From assembly GCA_027063065.1 (NCBI GenBank), contig JAMOSO010000070.1, positions 1 through 64,000 on the forward strand: DNA of 64,000 nt. Reading direction: 5' to 3'. Origin of the DNA: Planctomycetota bacterium (lineage in GTDB: Bacteria; Planctomycetota; JAMOSO01). Position numbers and translations under genes: made by a program. Each line of letters begins with the position of its first letter. Within the stretch, counting starts at the first letter, position 1. This document shows positions 27,293-36,040 of the stretch, piece after piece. A model generated the notes under the pieces. It did no database searches. It saw nothing but the letters and a program-made list of their open reading frames with translations, and was not told the origin of the DNA.

Positions 27293-29449
27293 TTAGCTTT
27301 TAACTTCAAGTTGGAGAACCAACCCCTCAAAATCTTCAAATTTTTCTAAAGTTATTTGGCTACCACTGCAGTTAACATTGACTTGTGAGCGTGCAAATTG
27401 TTGTTTGACAGACCATACACCATTAAGATTTACAGTAATAGAATCGGGACTGTTTTTAAATGTATGAACAACACATAACGCATCTTTACCATTTTTAGCG
27501 TAACGAATAACTGTTTGATAACCCTGCGGGCGCACAAATGATGTTACCCCATTTAAAATACGGCGATTTACACCGTTGGCAATTATCTGACTACACGACA
27601 CATATAGCTCTTGGGCATCCTTGACGATTGCAAGTCCTCTTTGGCTAAGAGTATATATATCACCAGACAAACACATACGCCCAAGAAAAGTAGCACTCAG
27701 CGAATAGTAAAGACGTTTTTCATCGTCATCTTTGCGTAATACTGCCCAAATTTGATTGTGACGACTCTGAATTTGTATTGCTGTATTTGCTGCTATTATG
27801 GGAATATCAACACCCTCATGGCTATCAGAAAAACCACCCATTGAGCTAAGAGCCATAAAGCTTGGCTCTAGTCTATGACCACCAGATGAACACACTTCAA
27901 TGACAAGTTCGGGAATCTCTTGACGCAGTCGACGATAAAATTTCTGTACGCCATCTAAATGACTACGCAAGCCTTCACCAAGACTGACATCACCATCACA
28001 ACCCAATCCAATAGTATCATTATAATCTATTTTGATATAACCAATGCCATTCTCTTTAATCTGATTAATAACTTTTTTATTTAGATAGTCGTGAACCCAA
28101 GGATCTCTAAAATCTAAAAAACGACGATCGCCTTTTTGTAAGATATGCCCATCAACATTGAGCAGATGTTCCGTCTGCTCAAAAATTTTTGAACCGCTGG
28201 TACATGATTCAAACTCAAACCATATACCAGGAATAAAACCATTTTTACGGATGGTTGAACAGAGATTTTTAAAACCAGATGGATAGATTGCCTCAGCAAT
28301 ATTCCAATCACCAATACCAACTTGGCAACTTGCTTTCTCATTAAACCAACCATCATCCATAACCAAATATTTAACATTAGAGCCCTTTAGGGTATCGACA
28401 AGTTTTAACATATTTTCTTCGCTTGGCTGCCCCCATGAAGTGCACCACTCATTAAAAATAATTGGCAGTGATTTCTCGATCTCTGGCAAATAATGATTGT
28501 TACTCGCCTGAGCTTCAAGCAGATTATCATTTAACTCTTCAAGAGAACCAGCACAGGTTGAAACAGTAACTTCTGAGCTACAAAAAGATTCATCAACAGC
28601 CAACTGTTTTGCCCAATGTCCCACCTCCCTGTCAGCTTGTCCTCCACTAATATTGAGGGTATCATCAGTACGGTAAAGCTCTAGCTGCCATGAACCAGGT
28701 ATTGATAAACGCGCTCCCCAGAAAACGCCCTTAGCTCTATCTTCTACAGCTATATAAGGAAAGTAACCTTTTACTGGCATTGAGCCTACTTGAGAAAAGC
28801 GTAAGCTTCTTACACCATGACCTGACCATGAACGCTCAAGATTTATATCTTCGATTGCCTGCTCTTGATGGCGACCCTCAGCACTCCAAGCACTCTGGTA
28901 GCGATGTAGGTAATAGGTATCCACAGCATCATCCTCTTGAAATGGTGAAATTTGAGATAGTGAAAAACTAGTTAGCATATCGATAATTATAGATTTATCG
29001 CTTCCGTTTTTAACCTCGGTTGAAATTTTAAGGTATACGCCCGTTTTAGGCATTACTAGACGGTGAGTGATATGCAAACCACGCTCATCTTTAAGGTAGG
29101 TCTCTATAACTTTTTCACCCGCTTCATTTTCTAATTCATTTTGCGAGTCAAAATGCATAGCAAGGGCAGCATCGGCATTACGCATAGTAGTACCAGCACT
29201 AAGTCGTCCCACTTCAATATCACCGCGCAGATGTAGATGCACAAGTGGATCAAGTTTACGTGCTGGAAAATTTAATTTAAAAAGCTCTTGCAGAGGCTTA
29301 ACTGCTAACTCCTTATGCAGATTTTCTCGATGCTCAGTAACTTCATTGATAAGTGCTAATGGCAAAATAGAGAGAGCAACCTGCTTCTCTGCATTAATCC
29401 AATACTGTATGGTAATAGATTTTGTTGTGTATTCTTTAAGTAATTTCAT
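27293..29449 (-). CDS. Alpha-galactosidase-like glycoside hydrolase, family GH36
   Basis: A 718-residue protein of typical GH36 length: an N-terminal beta-supersandwich, a central TIM barrel and a C-terminal beta domain. Barrel landmarks are the substrate-pocket VMDDGWF, the nucleophile segment IKIDYND, and the acid/base region SSGGHRLEP followed by GFSDSHE. GH36 enzymes hydrolyse terminal alpha-galactosyl (some alpha-N-acetylgalactosaminyl) residues by retention. There is no signal peptide, so it acts on sugars already imported. It is third after GH3 and GH29 in the araC-led cluster. Alternative GH36 specificities are possible. Confidence 0.85.
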   Translation of the reverse strand: MKLLKEYTTKSITIQYWINAEKQVALSILPLALINEVTEHRENLHKELAVKPLQELFKLNFPARKLDPLVHLHLRGDIEVGRLSAGTTMRNADAALAMHFDSQNELENEAGEKVIETYLKDERGLHITHRLVMPKTGVYLKISTEVKNGSDKSIIIDMLTSFSLSQISPFQEDDAVDTYYLHRYQSAWSAEGRHQEQAIEDINLERSWSGHGVRSLRFSQVGSMPVKGYFPYIAVEDRAKGVFWGARLSIPGSWQLELYRTDDTLNISGGQADREVGHWAKQLAVDESFCSSEVTVSTCAGSLEELNDNLLEAQASNNHYLPEIEKSLPIIFNEWCTSWGQPSEENMLKLVDTLKGSNVKYLVMDDGWFNEKASCQVGIGDWNIAEAIYPSGFKNLCSTIRKNGFIPGIWFEFESCTSGSKIFEQTEHLLNVDGHILQKGDRRFLDFRDPWVHDYLNKKVINQIKENGIGYIKIDYNDTIGLGCDGDVSLGEGLRSHLDGVQKFYRRLRQEIPELVIEVCSSGGHRLEPSFMALSSMGGFSDSHEGVDIPIIAANTAIQIQSRHNQIWAVLRKDDDEKRLYYSLSATFLGRMCLSGDIYTLSQRGLAIVKDAQELYVSCSQIIANGVNRRILNGVTSFVRPQGYQTVIRYAKNGKDALCVVHTFKNSPDSITVNLNGVWSVKQQFARSQVNVNCSGSQITLEKFEDFEGLVLQLEVKS

Positions 29450-29534
29450 AATATTTCACCTATATATTTAAAAATATAGTAAACCCTGCAATAGAGCTAT
29501 CTTTTGGAAATAGCTATTCTATAAAAAATCATTA

Positions 29535-29563
29535 AACATCCCCAGAGAATTTCTGAGGATGTT
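29535..29563 (-). terminator. Hairpin after the GH29 gene
   Basis: AACATCC (29535-29541) pairs with GGATGTT (29557-29563), with a 4-base-pair extension inside after one C-A mismatch. On the minus strand it starts 12 bases past the GH29 stop and is followed by T-rich sequence. It may separate GH29 from GH36 partially. Confidence 0.5.
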
Positions 29564-29574
29564 CTGAAATATAA

Positions 29575-30828
29575 TTATTTCAACTCTATCTTTAAAACAT
29601 CTATACTATTTCTAGAAAGATGTTTAGGAGGTCTAATCCTTAATTCATCCTCTTTTAACAATTCTGTTCCCCAATAAGTAACCATCTCTACCTCGGAACC
29701 ATCTTTAAAAATACTAATTTTTTTAACTAACCCATTTAATTCTGGAAGTATTAAGTCTCCCATTAGAGGATTGATTAAATGCAGATATAAGACTTTTTCA
29801 TCTAATTTAGTATAATAACAACCTACTGGAGGTTTAAATTCAGATGCACCACAACCATATATTGTAGCGCCATATACATCAATCCACTCTCCTACTTTTG
29901 AAAGTACCTCGACGCTCTCAACAGGAAAATCACCCAAAGCATTAGGGCCAATATTCAAAAGCAAATTGCCTCCCATACTAACACAGTGAATCAAAGAGCG
30001 AATTACAGTTTCTGGAGTCTTCCAATTTTGATCTAAAACACAATATCCCCAGTTGTCATTTAAAGTCATACAGGTTTCCCAGTCCACCTGCTGACCATTA
30101 ATTACTGGTGTCTGATTAGGCAAAGATATCTCTGGAGTACAATAATCACCGTAATAAACGGGGGTCTTTTCATAAGATAGCCTATCGTTGACTATAATTT
30201 CTGGCTGCAAAGTATAAACCATATCCAAAAGTTTTTCTGCCTCCCATTCTGATGAATCCTTATACTTAGATGTATAATCAAAAAACAAAATATCTATTTT
30301 GCCATAGGAGGTTAAAATTTGTTCAACCTGCGAATAAAGATACTTTCTGTAAACAACTAAATCTCTATCTGGCCAATCAGTTTTACCATCTTTACCATCA
30401 GGATGTTCAAGATCTGGAATACAATCAGGATGTCTCCAATCAATCAAACTATGGTAAAAGCCTATCTGGAATCCTTTTTTTCTAAAAGCCGCAACTAATT
30501 CTGCCGTAATATCTTTGCCGTAAGATGTATTTGTAATTTTAAAATCAGAGTATTTACTGTCATACATACAAAAAGCATCTAGATGTTTTGTAGTAAAAAC
30601 TACATAACGCATGCCAAAATTCCAAGCGTCTTCAGCCCATTGCTCAGGATCAAAATTGGTCGGACAAAATTCATCAGCATATTTATCGTAATCTTCACTT
30701 GTCATATCGCTATAGTAACGCAACCACTCACCCTGTGCAGGCACGGAATAAATACCCCAGTGAATAAATAATCCAAATCGACCCTTGCGCCATGTCTCCA
30801 TAGTCTGTGTGTTTCTTTTTTTAATCAT
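29575..30828 (-). CDS. Alpha-L-fucosidase-like glycoside hydrolase, family GH29
   Basis: A 417-residue protein with the GH29 catalytic barrel: GLFIHWGIYSVPA near the N-terminus, the predicted nucleophile D184 in IDILFFDYTS, and the WGY..LLLNIGP region. One fucose-pocket signature is altered: the usual KHHDGF reads KHLDAF (residues 81-86), so the second histidine is leucine and the glycine is alanine. That may change linkage preference or weaken activity. There is no signal peptide, so cytoplasmic. It is 64 bases after GH3 on the same strand. The family is firm; true substrate (fucose linkage or another 6-deoxy sugar) is open. Confidence 0.88.
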   Translation of the reverse strand: MIKKRNTQTMETWRKGRFGLFIHWGIYSVPAQGEWLRYYSDMTSEDYDKYADEFCPTNFDPEQWAEDAWNFGMRYVVFTTKHLDAFCMYDSKYSDFKITNTSYGKDITAELVAAFRKKGFQIGFYHSLIDWRHPDCIPDLEHPDGKDGKTDWPDRDLVVYRKYLYSQVEQILTSYGKIDILFFDYTSKYKDSSEWEAEKLLDMVYTLQPEIIVNDRLSYEKTPVYYGDYCTPEISLPNQTPVINGQQVDWETCMTLNDNWGYCVLDQNWKTPETVIRSLIHCVSMGGNLLLNIGPNALGDFPVESVEVLSKVGEWIDVYGATIYGCGASEFKPPVGCYYTKLDEKVLYLHLINPLMGDLILPELNGLVKKISIFKDGSEVEMVTYWGTELLKEDELRIRPPKHLSRNSIDVLKIELK

Positions 30829-30892
30829 TTTTAACCTTTTATTTTAGTGTTTTTAAAAACCATTCCATATATGTAATACATAATTGTTAACT

Positions 30893-32497
30893 TTATATAT
30901 TTAACATAATTGGTGAAATACCTGTTGCCTTTATATCACCCAACCAAAATGCAACTGCCGCTTTTTGAGAAGAAATAGCATTGCTATATACGTTGGTATA
31001 ATTGGGTATAGCGGGTAGCTCATAGAGATGGTAAGGACTGCCAAAAGAGGTAAAGACTACGTGATCGAAATTAACCCAAAAAGCTCGCCAAAACGACATT
31101 AACAGCTCGCCGGTCATTCTAGTGGTTCCCAATCTGCTCTGGTGTATAATTGATATATTGATAAAAACAGCCTTGTACTTAGAGCATTCTTTTAAAAGGG
31201 TGGTATGTTTTGGGTTTACCAAATGCGTAACTTTAAATCCTCGTCTTTGCAGTTCCTTATCCACCTCCGGTAGCTCACGTTTTTCACTATCCTTGTCTAT
31301 ATACCCAATAGTAACCGTTAAAACCTTGTCACCTTTTTTAAGAGTTAAAGGTAATAAGTCTTTCTCATTTCTAATAAGAGTAATACTTTTTTCTGCTATG
31401 GTTTTGTCGACTAGCTTAAAACTTTCAAGCTGTTCTTTGTTTGGTGCACTAAATTTAACACCATCCAAAAGCCCTACTCTAGCCTTTAATTCTAAAACAC
31501 GCCTTACTGCATCATCTATGCGATCCATTGATAACTTTTTGTTTTTTAAAGCATCAATAATGCGTTGTGTATCTTCTTTGGGGTTCCCAAAAAGAACCAT
31601 ATCAGATCCTGCTGCTATATTTTTTACTGCAACTTCATCTGCTTTTACGTGAGAATTAATCCCCACCATACTTATGGCATCAGATACAATAAGTCCGTCA
31701 AAGCCCAACTCTGTTCGTAAAAGGTCTATCTGGATTTTTTTGCTGAGTGTAGCAGGCGGTGCACCCTTATACCCTTTGCCACTGTCCTGAAAAGGTAAGG
31801 CGATATGACCTGGCATAATTGTCATGGTTCCTGCTTTAATTACCTCTTTCCAAACACGTCCATAGCTATTATGCCACTCCTCTTTAGATAGGGAATTAAC
31901 ACTGGTACAAAAATGTTGATCTCTATCATCATCACCATCTCCTGGAAAATGTTTACAACAGGCTGCCATTCTATCGCAATCTTGTATACCCTCGATATAG
32001 GGTTTTGCCATTTTAATAACCTGCGATGCACTATCCCCTAAAGCACGCACTCCCGTAATTGGATTATTATAATTGAGTGCAAGGTCTACTATTGGGGCTA
32101 AAGTCCAGTGAAAACCACGTGCACGTCCTTGTGATGCGGCCGCAAGGCCAACAGTTTTTATTAACGAAGGGTCATTTGTAGCACTAGCCGCCATAGGCAT
32201 CGGAAACTCAAGATCCCCCTGCACAACTGAACCAGCACCGTTTTCAAGATCACCCGAAACAATTATTGGTATCTTACTTCCTTTTAAACAATCTACTATT
32301 TCACGCACTCTGTTTTTGCTACACGGAGGAATAAAAACTGAACCTAACGGATGCTCGGCAAGAATAGCCTCAATCTCTTGAGGTGTTTCATTATTAATAT
32401 TCCAGCAAAGCACCTGCGAAGCTTTTTCTTCTATTGACATATTAGAAAGAAGCTCTCCAATTACTTCTTGCTGTTTTTTTGTTATTTTTTTTAACAT
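30893..32497 (-). CDS. GH3 glycoside hydrolase, NagZ-like catalytic motif
   Basis: A 534-residue protein with a GH3 barrel and a C-terminal alpha/beta domain (from about 345). The NagZ-type signature KHFPGDG (182-188) is followed by D193-Q-H195, the Asp-His dyad that replaces the usual acid/base in beta-N-acetylhexosaminidase-type GH3 enzymes. The predicted nucleophile is D273 in VSDAISM. NagZ proper is shorter, about 340 residues; this longer form suits a beta-N-acetylglucosaminidase acting on glycans rather than only peptidoglycan recycling. There is no signal peptide. It is the first enzyme gene after the araC regulator in this cluster. Confidence 0.85.
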   Translation of the reverse strand: MLKKITKKQQEVIGELLSNMSIEEKASQVLCWNINNETPQEIEAILAEHPLGSVFIPPCSKNRVREIVDCLKGSKIPIIVSGDLENGAGSVVQGDLEFPMPMAASATNDPSLIKTVGLAAASQGRARGFHWTLAPIVDLALNYNNPITGVRALGDSASQVIKMAKPYIEGIQDCDRMAACCKHFPGDGDDDRDQHFCTSVNSLSKEEWHNSYGRVWKEVIKAGTMTIMPGHIALPFQDSGKGYKGAPPATLSKKIQIDLLRTELGFDGLIVSDAISMVGINSHVKADEVAVKNIAAGSDMVLFGNPKEDTQRIIDALKNKKLSMDRIDDAVRRVLELKARVGLLDGVKFSAPNKEQLESFKLVDKTIAEKSITLIRNEKDLLPLTLKKGDKVLTVTIGYIDKDSEKRELPEVDKELQRRGFKVTHLVNPKHTTLLKECSKYKAVFINISIIHQSRLGTTRMTGELLMSFWRAFWVNFDHVVFTSFGSPYHLYELPAIPNYTNVYSNAISSQKAAVAFWLGDIKATGISPIMLNI

Positions 32498-32618
32498 ATA
32501 ATAAACCTTTCAATTATGACTCTTCTTATCTTTAAAAAATATATAGGTGAAGAATAATGCTAAAAATAGAGGTAACAACTATGTTTTTAGGGATTTTTCT
32601 TATAAAAAAAGACAAATC

Positions 32619-33458
32619 TTATACCAAATGGCATAAGTTACGATCTCTAAATTCTTTTAGAGATATACCTTCAGTCTTTTTGAATATACGGCTAAAATAG
32701 CTTGGATCACGATAACCAGATGCCCAAGCTATTTCTGAGAAGCTAAGTTCATTAGCGACAATTAGTTGTCGTGCAAATTCTAGCCTTGTCTTTGTTATAA
32801 ATTTACCAAGTGAGCCACCCGTTTCACGGCTAAAAAGTTGTGATAAATAATCGGGATTACAGTTAATACGCCGTGCTATCTGAGCAACACTCAAGGTAGA
32901 GTCATAAAATTCTGCCTGAACAATATGCACGACTCGCTCTACTTTACTATTTCTCTTTTTTTGCGATTGAATTTGCAGACCGTTTTTACAAAAAGCTAAA
33001 AAACTAAGTAGCAGGCCATCGCAAATATTTTTATTATCTTGACAGAGAATTATATCTTTCAAATAATTTCTAATCGAAACACCAGGTGTCTGAGCCGGAA
33101 AATAATCACTACAAACGCAAGGACGACCAGCTTTGTCACTCGAAAGGTGAATAATCAACGTACTAACCATTGAGGCAACAATATTTAAAAAATCTTTAGA
33201 GCCAATAGTTCGTTCAGTGTGATAAACCTTGGAATCGATGATGCAAAACTCACCTTTATGAAGAGTAAAATCTTTAGCAGGCGTGTAAAAACGCGTTGCC
33301 CCACCTATTTGATAAAAAAATTCAGGAGTATTATGAAAATGCATATCCCGAGTATTTTTTTTAGTACTGTCAGCCACAGCAATATGCAGTTTATATTTCC
33401 CGCTTTTTAGCCTATTTATAGCACTGTCGATTTCTAATATAGCTCCATTTATATCCAT
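32619..33458 (-). CDS. AraC-family transcriptional regulator with cupin sensor domain
   Basis: A 279-residue regulator. The N-terminal half (about 15-110) has the cupin-like sugar-sensing pattern MHFHNTPEFFYQ, PAKDFTLHKGEF. The C-terminal half (about 180-279) is a double helix-turn-helix: VAQIARRINCNPDYLSQLF and FSEIAWASGYRDPSYFSRIFK, with the typical AraC end. It is the first gene on the minus strand upstream of GH3, GH29 and GH36, so it very likely controls them in response to a sugar or glycan fragment. No operator could be identified by eye. It borders tRNA-Ser. Confidence 0.9.
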   Translation of the reverse strand: MDINGAILEIDSAINRLKSGKYKLHIAVADSTKKNTRDMHFHNTPEFFYQIGGATRFYTPAKDFTLHKGEFCIIDSKVYHTERTIGSKDFLNIVASMVSTLIIHLSSDKAGRPCVCSDYFPAQTPGVSIRNYLKDIILCQDNKNICDGLLLSFLAFCKNGLQIQSQKKRNSKVERVVHIVQAEFYDSTLSVAQIARRINCNPDYLSQLFSRETGGSLGKFITKTRLEFARQLIVANELSFSEIAWASGYRDPSYFSRIFKKTEGISLKEFRDRNLCHLV

Positions 33459-33581
33459 TAAAATATTGTAGCAAATTTATAGTTTGTGCCTATATCAAAC
33501 CGAACTATCGTACTTAAGCAAAGTTATATACAAATTTTTTTCTTATAAAAATTTTAACGTCAAATTATAAATGAATTTTTA

Positions 33582-33671
33582 TGGCGGAGAGACAGGGATT
33601 TGAACCCTGGGTACCCGTTAAGGTACACACGCTTTCCAAGCGTGCACGATCGGCCACTCCGTCATCTCTCC
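33582..33671 (-). tRNA. tRNA-Ser (GGA)
   Basis: Ninety bases on the minus strand: acceptor GGAGAGA/TCTCTCC, anticodon loop TTGGAAA with anticodon GGA, a long variable arm with a GTACC/GGTAC stem, a T-arm CAGGG/CCCTG, and an encoded CCA. It reads UCC/UCU serine codons. It starts 2 bases after the T-tract of a strong terminator that follows tRNA-Arg. Its 3' end faces the glycan cluster. Confidence 0.96.
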
Positions 33672-33680
33672 GTAAAAAAA

Positions 33681-33702
33681 AGCCCTAGACAAAGCTAGGG
33701 CT
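33681..33702 (-). terminator. Intrinsic terminator between tRNA-Arg and tRNA-Ser
   Basis: A perfect 8-base-pair GC-rich stem (AGCCCTAG / CTAGGGCT) with a 6-base loop, followed on the minus strand by eight T residues up to 33674. It is placed after tRNA-Arg and just before tRNA-Ser. On the plus strand a TTTTT run also follows closely, so it could work both ways. Confidence 0.85.
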
Positions 33703-33709
33703 GAATTTT

Positions 33710-33786
<77 letters not shown>

Positions 33787-33803
33787 AAGTTGTTGAGCCA
33801 AAG

Positions 33804-33831
33804 ATTATATAAATTTAAGACTTACTCGCAA
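33804..33831 (-). promoter_or_regulatory. Promoter of tRNA-Arg
   Basis: On the minus strand, -35 TTGCGA (33826-33831), a 16-base spacer and a perfect -10 TATAAT (33804-33809), ending 17 bases before the tRNA-Arg start. Near-consensus sigma-70 type. Confidence 0.75.
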
Positions 33832-33853
33832 GTAAAAAACGTAAATAATCCCA

Positions 33854-35416
33854 TTAAACTAATTTATCTTCTATCACCTTAACAACTTTATCGATAGCTA
33901 TGCGTTCTTGACGCATATCATCACGATAACGAATAGTTACTGTGTTATCTTCCATAGTTTGAGTATCCACAGTCAAACAAAATGGAGTGCCAATTTCATC
34001 ATGTCTGCGATAACGTCTACCAATTGCATGTTGTTCGTCATATTTGCAATTAATGCCTTTAGCAACAAACTGTTTTACTATTTCACGAGCTTTTTCTGGC
34101 ATTCCATCTTTTTTGACTAATGGTAAAATAGCCACTTTAATTGGGGCAATTCTTGGCGCAAACCGCAAAACAGTACGCCCTTCCTTACCATCAACACCCT
34201 CTTCTTCATCAAAAGCATCAAGTAAAACCATTAATGTTGCACGAGTTGCACCTGCGGCAGGTTCAATAACATAAGGGGTTAAATGAACACCTTTTTTGCC
34301 TGTCTCTGGATTTTCACGCTCAGGATCAAAATATCTTAACTTTTGCCCTGAATGTTTTTCATGTTTTTTTAAGTCATAATCTGTACGACTGGCAATACCT
34401 TCAAGTTCATCCCAGCCCCATGGATATAAGTATTCAACGTCATAACAATTATCTGAATAATGAGCCAATTCATCTTCATCATGCTTACGCAAGCGTAAAT
34501 TTTCTTGTTTAACCCCTAGACGCTCTATATACCAATTTAAACGTTGATCTTTCCAATAGTCTAACATCTCGGCACTTTGTTCTGGATAACAGAAAAACTC
34601 CATTTCCATTTGTTCAAATTCACAAGATCTAAATATAAAATGTTCCACTGTTATTTCATTACGAAAACTTTTACCTTGTTGAGCAATACCAAATGGCAAC
34701 TTCATTGACATAGATTGCATAACATTATTAAATTGCACAAACATTGCTTGTGCGGTTTCGGGTCGCAAATATACTGCCGATTTGTTTTCAATGTCATATA
34801 TTTTTTGCAACAATTCTTCTTTGCTACAATCTTTATTGTTTAAAAACATTTCAACCATATCATTTTTATTATCAACTGGTCCAATACTTGTTTTAAACAT
34901 TAAATTAAAGTTTTTTTCTGCGGATAAAAAAGGACTGCCACAATTAGGACATACGTAATTACGCTCTGCTTTAGCACCCGAAATAGTTTTTTTAGAACGG
35001 CTTAAACCTGTAATTCCCTGTTTTTCAAAAGACTCCATAGCCACTTTTGCACGCCCTTTGTCCGCAAATACAATATCACAATCTGTACCTATCTCTACAC
35101 TTGGAGCCTTATCTGCTCTAAAACGCTCTTTACACACCAAGCAATCTACTAAAGGATCAGAAAATCCCGCCAAGTGACCAGATGCTTGCCAAACATCTTT
35201 TTTCATTATAATTGAGGCATCTATTCCGACAATGTCTTCACGTTCATGAACCATTGACTTCCACCATTCACCCATGATATTACGTTTTAATTCAGCACCT
35301 AAGGGACCGTAATCATAAGCTGACTTTAAACCACCATATATTTCGCTGGACTGAAAAACAAAGCCTCGGCGTTTGCATAAAGATATTAATTTTGACATTG
35401 TGTCGTTGTCGGCCAT
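33854..35416 (-). CDS. glyS: Glycine-tRNA ligase, single-chain (alpha2) type
   Basis: A 520-residue class II enzyme of the single-chain, eukaryote/archaea-like alpha2 type, not the bacterial GlyQ/GlyS two-subunit type. It opens MSKLISLCKRRGFVFQSSEIYGG, and has a zinc-like CPNCGSPF region near residue 160, the motif 2 region GKSFRNEIT, and a C-terminal anticodon-binding domain (from about 420). The alpha2 type occurs in several bacterial groups, so this is not unusual. It is divergent from the NuoE-like gene with 46 bases between starts. Confidence 0.93.
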   Translation of the reverse strand: MADNDTMSKLISLCKRRGFVFQSSEIYGGLKSAYDYGPLGAELKRNIMGEWWKSMVHEREDIVGIDASIIMKKDVWQASGHLAGFSDPLVDCLVCKERFRADKAPSVEIGTDCDIVFADKGRAKVAMESFEKQGITGLSRSKKTISGAKAERNYVCPNCGSPFLSAEKNFNLMFKTSIGPVDNKNDMVEMFLNNKDCSKEELLQKIYDIENKSAVYLRPETAQAMFVQFNNVMQSMSMKLPFGIAQQGKSFRNEITVEHFIFRSCEFEQMEMEFFCYPEQSAEMLDYWKDQRLNWYIERLGVKQENLRLRKHDEDELAHYSDNCYDVEYLYPWGWDELEGIASRTDYDLKKHEKHSGQKLRYFDPERENPETGKKGVHLTPYVIEPAAGATRATLMVLLDAFDEEEGVDGKEGRTVLRFAPRIAPIKVAILPLVKKDGMPEKAREIVKQFVAKGINCKYDEQHAIGRRYRRHDEIGTPFCLTVDTQTMEDNTVTIRYRDDMRQERIAIDKVVKVIEDKLV

Positions 35417-35462
35417 TTTGTCTAACTCACTACAATAAAAGGATTAAAGGCTCAATATACTA

Positions 35463-35957
35463 ATGATAAGTATAAAAAAAACAAGAAATACTTTGAACCA
35501 AAAAACTATCTATGCAGAATATATAAATATGAACAATAATAATAATTTTACTGAAGAAGATATTGAAAATTTAATTAACACTTTTACTAAATCCAATATT
35601 ACTGACATTGTTGGCGCGCTTAATTGCATTACTAAATTATATGGATACATTCCGCCTAATTGTTTGCCAAGTGTTGCCAAATATTTGAACATAGAAACAA
35701 ATAAAATTCAATCTATTATTTCTTTTAATAATTGTTATAGTCTTGAAGCTCAAAAAAAACAAATACAAATTTGTGTAGGTCATGCCTGCTCTGCTAAAGG
35801 GTCATTACAAATATTAAATAAATTGCAAAAGCATACTGATTTAGATGTTAAAACTTGTAAATGTTTTGGGGATTGCACTAATGCCATTGTTGTAAAACTT
35901 AACAATACAAAATATAATAAGATGGATTTAGATAAATGCTTAAATAAACTAATTTAA
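35463..35957 (+). CDS. Orphan NuoE/HoxE-like [2Fe-2S] thioredoxin-fold protein
   Basis: A protein of 164 residues, or about 142 from the internal ATG at 35529. It has the NuoE layout: an N-terminal helical part with the phrase YGYIPPNCLPSVAKYLNI, and then a thioredoxin-like [2Fe-2S] domain with C-x4-C (CVGHAC) and C-x3-C (CFGDC). NuoE-type subunits pass electrons from NADH/FMN in complex I, hydrogenases or formate dehydrogenases, normally beside nuoF. Here no partner subunit is nearby, so it is an orphan. The first start has only a distant AAAGG upstream; the internal ATG has no visible ribosome site. The role is open. Confidence 0.7.
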   Translation: MISIKKTRNTLNQKTIYAEYINMNNNNNFTEEDIENLINTFTKSNITDIVGALNCITKLYGYIPPNCLPSVAKYLNIETNKIQSIISFNNCYSLEAQKKQIQICVGHACSAKGSLQILNKLQKHTDLDVKTCKCFGDCTNAIVVKLNNTKYNKMDLDKCLNKLI

Positions 35958-36040
35958 GCATTTATTGACTTTTAAAATTGTCATTCTAAAATTACGCATC
36001 ATTAAATATAATAAATTACTATAATACTAGGAGTTCTCCT

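Noticed and set aside
29460-29485. Shared AAATATATAGGTGAA before GH36 and on the other strand near 32541
   Set aside because: Fifteen matching bases in AT-rich sequence; may be a ribosome-site coincidence, and no further similarity was seen.
27293-33458. Bacteroidetes-type polysaccharide utilisation locus
   Set aside because: No SusC/SusD, transporter, sulfatase or signal peptides are present.
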